DNA of 64,000 nt. Origin: Streptomyces antarcticus. GTDB taxonomy: Bacteria > Actinomycetota > Actinomycetes > Streptomycetales > Streptomycetaceae. Below are positions 58,515-64,000 of the stretch, piece by piece. The stretch covers positions 124,001 through 188,000 of the forward strand of contig NZ_JAPNLM010000017.1 of NCBI RefSeq assembly GCF_026627255.1, given 5' to 3'. The stretch's first letter is position 1; every line of letters starts with the position of its first letter. A model generated the notes under the pieces. That model had not been told where the DNA came from. It did not search any database and saw only the letters and a program-made list of their open reading frames with translations. The translations under genes and the position numbers were made by a program.

Positions 58515-60497
58515 ATGACCTCAGCCACGCAGCCGGAACCCCTCTGGGCCCCGGGCCCCGACCGGATCGCCGCGGCCCGGATCACCGCGTTCCAGGCCTG
58601 GGCCGCCGACCGGTTCGGAGCACCCGCCGACGGCGGCTACCCCGCCCTGCACAGCTGGTCCGTCGACGAGCTGGACACCTTCTGGCAGGCCGTCGCCGAG
58701 TGGTTCGAGGTCCGCTTCACCACCCCGTACGAGTCCGTCCTCGCCGACCGCTCCATGCCCGGCGCCCGCTGGTTCGCCGGCGCCACCCTGAACTACGCCG
58801 AGCACGCCCTGCGCGCCGCCGAGGACCCGGCCCGCGCCGGGGACGCCGCACTGCTGTGCGTGGACGAGACCCACGAGCCCGCCCCCGTCACCTGGGCCGA
58901 GCTCCGACGCCAGGTGGGGTCGCTCGCCGCAGAACTGCGCGCCCTCGGAGTACGCCCCGGCGACCGGGTCAGCGGCTACCTCCCCAACATCGCCGAGTCC
59001 GTGGTCGCCCTCCTCGCGACCGCCGCCGTCGGCGGCGTCTGGACCTCCTGCGCCCCCGACTTCGGCGCCCGCAGCGTCCTGGACCGCTTCCAGCAGGTCG
59101 AGCCCGTCGTCCTCTTCGCCGTGGACGGCTACCGCTACGGCGGCAAGCAGCACGACCGCCGCGAGACCGTCGCCGAGCTCCGTGCCGAGCTCCCCTCCCT
59201 GCGCGCCGTGGTCCACATCCCGGTCCTGGGCACCGAAGCCCCCGAAGGGGCCCTCGCCTGGTCCGACCTGACCGCGGCCGACACCGCGCCCGTCTTCGAG
59301 CCGGTCCCCTTCGACCACCCCCTCTGGGTCCTGTACTCCTCCGGTACGACCGGTCTCCCCAAGGCGATCGTCCAGTCCCAGGGCGGCATCCTCCTCGAAC
59401 ACCTCAAGCAGCTCGGCCTGCACTGCGACCTCGGCCCGGAGGACCGGTTCTTCTGGTACACCTCCACCGGCTGGATGATGTGGAACTTCCTCGTCTCCGG
59501 CCTGCTCACCGGTACGACCGTCGTCCTGTACGACGGCAGCCCCGGCTACCCCGACACCGGCGCCCAGTGGCGCATCGCCGAGCGGACCGGGGCGACGCTG
59601 TACGGCACCTCCGCCGCGTACGTCATGGCCTGCCGCAAGGCGGAGGTCCACCCCTCCCGCGACTTCGACCTGTCCGCCGTGAAGTGCGTCGCCACCACCG
59701 GCTCCCCGCTCCCGCCCGACGGGTTCCGCTGGCTCCACGACGAGGTCGCCGAAGACCTCTGGATCGCCTCGGTCAGCGGCGGCACCGACGTGTGCAGCTG
59801 CTTCGCCGGGGCCGTCCCCACCCTCCCCGTCCACATCGGCGAGCTCCAGGCCGCCTGCCTCGGCACGGACCTCCAGGCCTGGGACCCCGCGGGCAAGCCC
59901 GTCATCGGCGAGGTCGGCGAACTGATCGTCACCAACCCCATGCCGTCCATGCCGATCCGCTTCTGGAACGACCCCGACGGCAGCCGCTACCGCGACAGCT
60001 ACTTCGACATGTTCCCGGGCGCCTGGCGCCACGGGGACTGGATCACGATCACCGACCACGGCTCGGTCGTGATCCACGGGCGCTCCGACTCCACCCTCAA
60101 CCGCCAGGGCGTGCGGATGGGCTCCGCCGACATCTACGAGGCCGTCGAACGGCTCCCCGAGATCAAGGAGTCCCTCGTCATCGGCCTGGAGGAACCGAAC
60201 GGCGGCTACTGGATGCCGCTCTTCGTCCACCTGGCCCCAGGCGCCCGTCTCGACGACGGCCTCCGCGCCCGGATCAAGGCGACGATCCGCGAGGAACTCT
60301 CCCCGCGCCACGTCCCCGACGAGATCATCGAGGTGCCGGGCATCCCCCACACCCTGACCGGCAAGCGCATCGAGGTCCCGGTCAAACGCCTCCTCCAGGG
60401 TGCCCCCATGGCCAAGGCGGTCAACCCGGGCTCGGTCGACAACCTCGACCTCCTCTCCTTCTACGAGGAGCTGGCCCGCACCCGCACCCACGGCTGA
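58515..60497 (+). CDS. Acetoacetate-CoA ligase (acetoacetyl-CoA synthetase)
   Basis: A 660-residue ANL-family ligase: LNYAEHALR near 98, AMP-binding VLYSSGTTGLPKAIVQSQGG (about 274-293), FFWYTSTGWMMWNFLVSGLL, SVSGGTDVCSCFAG, and C-terminal Lys in PHTLTGKRIEVPVKRLLQG (about 615-633). The LNYAEH and GGTDVCSCF phrases are typical of acetoacetyl-CoA synthetases as opposed to acetyl-CoA synthetase. It activates acetoacetate with ATP and CoA. ATG 58515 has only weak SD (GGGAGCC). Confidence 0.9.
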   Translation: MTSATQPEPLWAPGPDRIAAARITAFQAWAADRFGAPADGGYPALHSWSVDELDTFWQAVAEWFEVRFTTPYESVLADRSMPGARWFAGATLNYAEHALRAAEDPARAGDAALLCVDETHEPAPVTWAELRRQVGSLAAELRALGVRPGDRVSGYLPNIAESVVALLATAAVGGVWTSCAPDFGARSVLDRFQQVEPVVLFAVDGYRYGGKQHDRRETVAELRAELPSLRAVVHIPVLGTEAPEGALAWSDLTAADTAPVFEPVPFDHPLWVLYSSGTTGLPKAIVQSQGGILLEHLKQLGLHCDLGPEDRFFWYTSTGWMMWNFLVSGLLTGTTVVLYDGSPGYPDTGAQWRIAERTGATLYGTSAAYVMACRKAEVHPSRDFDLSAVKCVATTGSPLPPDGFRWLHDEVAEDLWIASVSGGTDVCSCFAGAVPTLPVHIGELQAACLGTDLQAWDPAGKPVIGEVGELIVTNPMPSMPIRFWNDPDGSRYRDSYFDMFPGAWRHGDWITITDHGSVVIHGRSDSTLNRQGVRMGSADIYEAVERLPEIKESLVIGLEEPNGGYWMPLFVHLAPGARLDDGLRARIKATIREELSPRHVPDEIIEVPGIPHTLTGKRIEVPVKRLLQGAPMAKAVNPGSVDNLDLLSFYEELARTRTHG

Positions 60498-60560
60498 GGT
60501 CACTGTCAGTGGCGATGATTACGCTGAGTGAGCAATCGATCGCGCCACTCAGGGGGAGCC

Positions 60561-61508
60561 ATGCCACCGAAGGACGACACCGGGACCCACCGCACCACGC
60601 GGACCGCCACCACCCGAACCGCCCGCACCACCCGCGGCACCAGCAGGCGCCGCACGCTGCGCCGCGAAGCCCCCAGCACCGTCGGCCTCATCGCCGACCC
60701 CGGGGACTTCGCGGCCATGCGCGCCTACCGCAGCTTCACCTTCGACGACCACCAGGACTACCTGCGTCACGTCGACGACCTGCTCCGGTCCCTCGCGGCC
60801 CAGGGCATCCACACCACCGTCGCCCTCTTCGACCCCGAGGAGTACGCCGAGCACTGCGCGGAACACGGCCTCGACCCGGACACGCCCGAGGCCCGCACCC
60901 GCTTCACCGCGGAACTCGCGGGAAGCAGCGCCGGCCTCCCGTACCGCGGCCAGCCCATCGACGAACTCGTCCCGCTCCTCGTGGACGAGGCCGTCCGGCA
61001 GGCCACGTGGGAGTACGCCACCACCCTCCTCGCGGGAGTGGGAAGCTGCGCGGACTGCGGTGAGGACATCGGCAACGCCTCCTTCGCACGCGCGGCCGAC
61101 GCGCTCAAACGCCTCTTGGCCGGCGCCGGACCCGGCCACCACCACTTCGTCTGCAGCGTCCCCACGCCGACGGAACAGCTCGTCGTCGTGCTGCACGCCG
61201 ACGTCCCCGCCGAAGAGGACGTCCCGCCCCGCATCGAGAACCGGGCCGGCCTCGACTTCGTGACGGTCTTGGCGGCCGGGCTCGCCCTCGGCGGCCCCGG
61301 GGGACTGGTCCTGCGCAGCTCGCGCGAGGACCGCGGCGACCGGGTCCACGGCTGGCGCCTGGACCGGGGCCGGCTGACCGCCCTGTCCGCGGCGGCCGTC
61401 TTCAACGCCTACTGCACCGACGCCGACACCGGCGATCCCGTCGCCCCCGAACCAGGGGTCGAGTACTGCCCCGGCTACGAGGTGGACCTCCCCGCCCCGC
61501 ACCACTGA
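60561..61508 (+). CDS. Conserved hypothetical protein with CxxC motif
   Basis: A 315-residue protein from ATG 60561 behind GGGGGAG. The first 35 residues are very rich in Thr/Arg (TRTATTRTARTTRGTSRRR). The folded part contains ADPGDFAAMRAYRSFTFDDH, GIHTTVALFDPEEYAEHCAE, SCADCGEDIGNASFAR (CxxC) and a pattern of acidic and aromatic residues. Not recognised. The acetoacetyl-CoA synthetase ends 63 bases upstream; ATTACGCT near 60517 may be its own -10. It converges with ptsI. Confidence 0.65.
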   Translation: MPPKDDTGTHRTTRTATTRTARTTRGTSRRRTLRREAPSTVGLIADPGDFAAMRAYRSFTFDDHQDYLRHVDDLLRSLAAQGIHTTVALFDPEEYAEHCAEHGLDPDTPEARTRFTAELAGSSAGLPYRGQPIDELVPLLVDEAVRQATWEYATTLLAGVGSCADCGEDIGNASFARAADALKRLLAGAGPGHHHFVCSVPTPTEQLVVVLHADVPAEEDVPPRIENRAGLDFVTVLAAGLALGGPGGLVLRSSREDRGDRVHGWRLDRGRLTALSAAAVFNAYCTDADTGDPVAPEPGVEYCPGYEVDLPAPHH

Positions 61509-61548
61509 ACCCGACGCCCGGCCCCGGAAGGAGCGGCCGGGACGGACC

Positions 61549-61579
61549 GAGGGGCCCCCGCCACCGGCGAAGGCCCCTC
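61549..61579. terminator. Stem-loop between convergent genes
   Basis: GAGGGGCC (61549-61556) pairs with GGCCCCTC (61572-61579). It lies between the hypothetical gene and the ptsI stop and can end both. Confidence 0.65.
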
Positions 61580-61608
61580 GCATCCCGCATCCGCACTCCT
61601 CCCGGCGG

Positions 61609-63279
61609 CTACTCGCCGGAGAGCACCGCCTGGGCGGCCACGCGGGCCTCCTCGGCGGTGTCGCACGCACGCGCCGCGGCCGCGGCCCGCTCGCACTGCG
61701 CCAGCGTGTGCTTGGCGAGCGTCGCCCGCACGTACGGAATCGAGGCGGCACCCATCGACAGGGAGGTGACACCCAGACCCGTCAGCACACAGGCCAGCAG
61801 CGGGTCGGAAGCCGCCTCACCGCAGACACCGCAGCTCTTGCCCTCGGCCTTGGCGGCGTCGGCCGACATGGCGATCAGGTCGAGCAGCGCCGGCTGCCAC
61901 GGGTCCTGGAGCCGGGACACGGCGCCGACCTGGCGGTCGGCGGCGAAGGCGTACTGCGCGAGGTCGTTGGTCCCCAGCGAAAGGAACTCGACCTCCCGCA
62001 GGATCGAGCGCGCCCGGAGCGCGGCGGAGGGGATCTCCACCATCGCGCCGAACTTCGCCTGCAGCCCGGCCTCGCGGCACGCGTCCGCGAACGCCTTGGC
62101 GTCGGTCCGGTCCGCCACCATCGGGGCCATGACCTCGAGGTGGACGGGCAGGCCCTCGGACGCCTTGGCCAGCGCGGTCAGCTGCGTGCGCAGCACGTCC
62201 GGGTGGTCCAGGAGCGAGCGCAGGCCGCGCACGCCCAGCGCCGGGTTCGGCTCGTCGGCCGGGGTCAGGAAGTCCAGCGGCTTGTCGGCGCCGGCGTCCA
62301 GCACCCGCACCACCACACGGCCCTCGGGGAAAGCCTCGAGCACCTTGCGGTACGACTCGATCTGCTTCTCCTCGGACGGCGCCTTCTTGCTGTCGTCCAG
62401 GAACAGGAACTCGGTGCGGAACAGGCCCACACCCTCGGCCCCGGCCTCGAGGGCGGCCGGCACGTCCGCCGGCCCGCCGACGTTCGCCAGCAGCGGCACC
62501 TTGTGACCGTCGGAGGTCGCGCCCGGACCGGATGACGCGGAGAGGGCGGCCCTGCGCTCGGCGGCCGCCGCCTCCAGCTCGGCCCGCTTCTCCGGAGTCG
62601 GGTCCACGAACAGGTCGCCCGTGCTGCCGTCGACGGCGATGAGGGTCCCCTCGGCGATCTCGCCGGCACCCGGGAGCGCCACGATCGCCGGCACGCCCAG
62701 CGCCCGCGCGAGGATGGCGCTGTGGCTGGTCGGCCCGCCCTCCTCGGTCACGAACCCCAGCACGAGCGCCGGGTCGAGCAGGGCCGTGTCGGCGGGGGCC
62801 AGGTCCCGCGCGATCAGCACGTACGGCTCGTCGCTGTCCGGGACACCGGGCATCGGCACCCCCAGGAGCCGCGCCACGATCCGGTTCCGTACGTCGTCCA
62901 GGTCGGCCACCCGCCCGGCCATGTACTCGCCGGCCCCCGCGAGCAGGTCGCGGTAGGAGGCGAACGCGTCGTAGATCCCGCGCTCGGCGGTGCTGCCGAC
63001 GGCGATCCGCCGGTCGACGTCCGCCATCAGCTCGGGGTCCGTGGCGATCATCGCCTGGGCCTCGAGCACGTGCTGGGCCTCGCCACCGGCCAGCTGGCCG
63101 CGCGCGATCAGGTCGGCCGATACAGCCTCCACGGCCTGGCGGGCGCGCCCCTGTTCGCGCTCCGCCTCGTCCGCGGTGATCTGCTTGGCCGGCGGTTCCA
63201 GAACCGCCGTACCCATGTGCCGAACCTCGCCGATCGCCACACCGTGGCTCACGCCGACGCCTCGCAGCGTTGTCTCCAT
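61609..63279 (-). CDS. ptsI: PTS enzyme I
   Basis: A 556-residue phosphoenolpyruvate-protein phosphotransferase. It starts METTLRGVGVSHGVAIGEV (about 1-19), carries the phospho-accepting His in EEGGPTSHSAILARALGVP (about 184-202), GVGLFRTEFLFLD, and the PEP site LSLGTNDLAQYAFAADRQ, then GVCGEAASDP (Cys). It phosphorylates HPr at the head of the sugar PTS. ATG 63279 is preceded by GGAGACGGGTGAA. It follows crr by 75 bases on the same strand. Confidence 0.95.
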   Translation of the reverse strand: METTLRGVGVSHGVAIGEVRHMGTAVLEPPAKQITADEAEREQGRARQAVEAVSADLIARGQLAGGEAQHVLEAQAMIATDPELMADVDRRIAVGSTAERGIYDAFASYRDLLAGAGEYMAGRVADLDDVRNRIVARLLGVPMPGVPDSDEPYVLIARDLAPADTALLDPALVLGFVTEEGGPTSHSAILARALGVPAIVALPGAGEIAEGTLIAVDGSTGDLFVDPTPEKRAELEAAAAERRAALSASSGPGATSDGHKVPLLANVGGPADVPAALEAGAEGVGLFRTEFLFLDDSKKAPSEEKQIESYRKVLEAFPEGRVVVRVLDAGADKPLDFLTPADEPNPALGVRGLRSLLDHPDVLRTQLTALAKASEGLPVHLEVMAPMVADRTDAKAFADACREAGLQAKFGAMVEIPSAALRARSILREVEFLSLGTNDLAQYAFAADRQVGAVSRLQDPWQPALLDLIAMSADAAKAEGKSCGVCGEAASDPLLACVLTGLGVTSLSMGAASIPYVRATLAKHTLAQCERAAAAARACDTAEEARVAAQAVLSGE

Positions 63280-63353
63280 TTCACCCGTCTCCGATTGTGC
63301 GGCGGCATCGGCCGCCGCGGTGGATGTCCGACTCGCCCTCGCGGGCGGACGCG

Positions 63354-63803
63354 TCACTGCCAGCTGAAGAGAACGTCGTGCGCCTTGATGTCGCCGGACT
63401 CGACGACGTCGGAAAGGGCGTCCGCGGTCGCCTCGAGTGCGACGACGGGGCACACGGGGGACTTGCCGGCGGCCTCGACCGCGGCGGGGTTCCAGCGGAT
63501 GACGGCCTGACCGCGGGTCACGGTGTCGCCCTTGTTGACGAGCAGCTCGAAGCCCTCGCCGTTGAGCTGGACAGTGTCGATCCCGAGGTGGGTGAGGACG
63601 CCGTGGCCCTCACCGTCTACGACGACGTACGCGTGCGGGTGCAGGGAGACGACCACACCATCTACGGGGGACACCGCCTCCGAGGGCTCACGCGTGGGGT
63701 CGATAGCGGTGCCCGGTCCCACCATCGCGCCGGAGAACACCGGATCGGGCACTGCCGCGAGTCCGATGGCGCGCCCGGCAAGTGGGGACGTCACGCTGGT
63801 CAT
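63354..63803 (-). CDS. crr: PTS glucose-type EIIA (Crr)
   Basis: A 149-residue EIIA-Glc protein. MTSVTSPLAGRAIGLAAVPD, DPVFSGAMVGPG, DGVVVSLHPHAYVVVDGEG, active His in GVLTHLGIDTVQLNGEGFEL (about 74-93) and PVCPVVAL. It carries phosphate from HPr to sugar permeases. ATG 63803 follows GGGAGG. With ptsI it forms the general PTS operon, controlled by DasR in S. coelicolor. Confidence 0.95.
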   Translation of the reverse strand: MTSVTSPLAGRAIGLAAVPDPVFSGAMVGPGTAIDPTREPSEAVSPVDGVVVSLHPHAYVVVDGEGHGVLTHLGIDTVQLNGEGFELLVNKGDTVTRGQAVIRWNPAAVEAAGKSPVCPVVALEATADALSDVVESGDIKAHDVLFSWQ

Positions 63804-63868
63804 GGAGGGCCTCCCAGGGGTGGGGCTTCTTAGTGTCGCCGTCACTACCTGTCGCGGACGGCGTACTC

Positions 63869-63896
63869 TTGAGAAGGATAAGTCACGAGATATTCG
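63869..63896 (+). promoter_or_regulatory. Possible plus-strand promoter for a divergent gene outside the window
   Basis: TTGAGA (63869-63874) and TATTCG (63891-63896), spacer 16. It points out of the window past the dre-like sites. Confidence 0.35.
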
Positions 63897-63947
63897 GGTT
63901 CGCCCGATGTTGGTCCCGATCCGGGCTGGCCCTTTGGCACGGAGACT

Positions 63948-63976
63948 AGTGGACTAGACCGGTGGACTAGACCATA
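63948..63976. promoter_or_regulatory. Two overlapping dre-like DasR sites
   Basis: AGTGGACTAGACCGGT (63948-63963) and GGTGGACTAGACCATA (63961-63976) share GTGGACTAGACC and overlap by 3 bases. The DasR responsive element is a 16-bp site close to ACTGGTCTAGACCACT; each copy here keeps the CTAGACC half and a (G)TGG(A/T)CTA half. DasR links N-acetylglucosamine to PTS expression and development. Confidence 0.75.
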
Positions 63977-64000
63977 CGCCTGAAACGATTTGCCTGGGCA

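Overview
The window reads as core chromosome of a Streptomyces or close relative. Base composition is very GC-rich with G/C at nearly all third codon positions, GTG and TTG starts are common, genes overlap by ATGA/GTGA, and several genes are actinomycete hallmarks: rbpA with a sigma-R-type promoter, a cvnABCD conservon, a DasR-type operator before crr-ptsI, a SPW membrane protein and a DUF6230/DUF6114 pair. From memory, the order hisG ... ppm1-fxsA-rbpA ... acetoacetyl-CoA synthetase ... ptsI-crr matches the S. coelicolor chromosome. I see no rRNA, tRNA, CRISPR array, insertion sequence or prophage.

Layout. 1-3.7 kb: the end of hisG, a small PH-domain membrane protein, and two coupled CNNM/CorC-type membrane proteins behind a structured leader whose Shine-Dalgarno is inside a hairpin. 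3.7-10 kb: a TPR-AAA+ ATPase, a P-loop nucleotide kinase, a secreted C39-like protein, a DUF429 protein and two small membrane proteins. 10.3-13.6 kb: an autoregulated YtrA-type GntR/ABC operon plus a methyltransferase. 13.6-16.5 kb: a broken membrane gene, DUF6114, DUF6230 and a divergent TetR regulator. 16.7-25.5 kb: acyl-CoA dehydrogenase, a DUF7064-like protein with a phosphotransferase, a small zinc-ribbon protein, an Lrp regulator, an amidohydrolase, polyprenyl-phosphate mannosyltransferase and FxsA.

25.6-39 kb: rbpA, an MFS transporter, a glycerophosphodiesterase, a MocR-type regulator, a chromosomal TraB/FtsK-like protein with a small membrane partner, an ankyrin protein, two tiny ORFs before a HEAT-like gene, a DUF2867 protein, a damaged sigma/anti-sigma pair, and the PxpABC 5-oxoprolinase genes. 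39-46.5 kb is the most unusual block: three long hypothetical genes whose order, sizes and ATPase motifs resemble a MukFEB/MksFEB/Wadjet-type SMC complex, but with a DN instead of DE Walker B and no nuclease (JetD/MksG) subunit in reach. 47.6-52 kb is the cvnABCD conservon. 52.3-54 kb is a thiolase-like/DUF35 pair whose promoter carries a 19-bp palindrome, related to a site before the DUF7064-like gene 36 kb away, which suggests one regulator for both loci. 54-64 kb: DUF962, a D-Ala-D-Ala dipeptidase and a NUDIX hydrolase with start codons 23 bp apart, a minisatellite, a GH31 glycosidase, acetoacetyl-CoA synthetase, a hypothetical protein, and the general PTS genes ptsI and crr with two overlapping dre-like sites.

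Two or three genes (sigma factor, anti-sigma-like, membrane gene near 13.9 kb) look frameshifted. Two of these breaks lie at or beside G/C homopolymers, so assembly error is a real alternative to decay.
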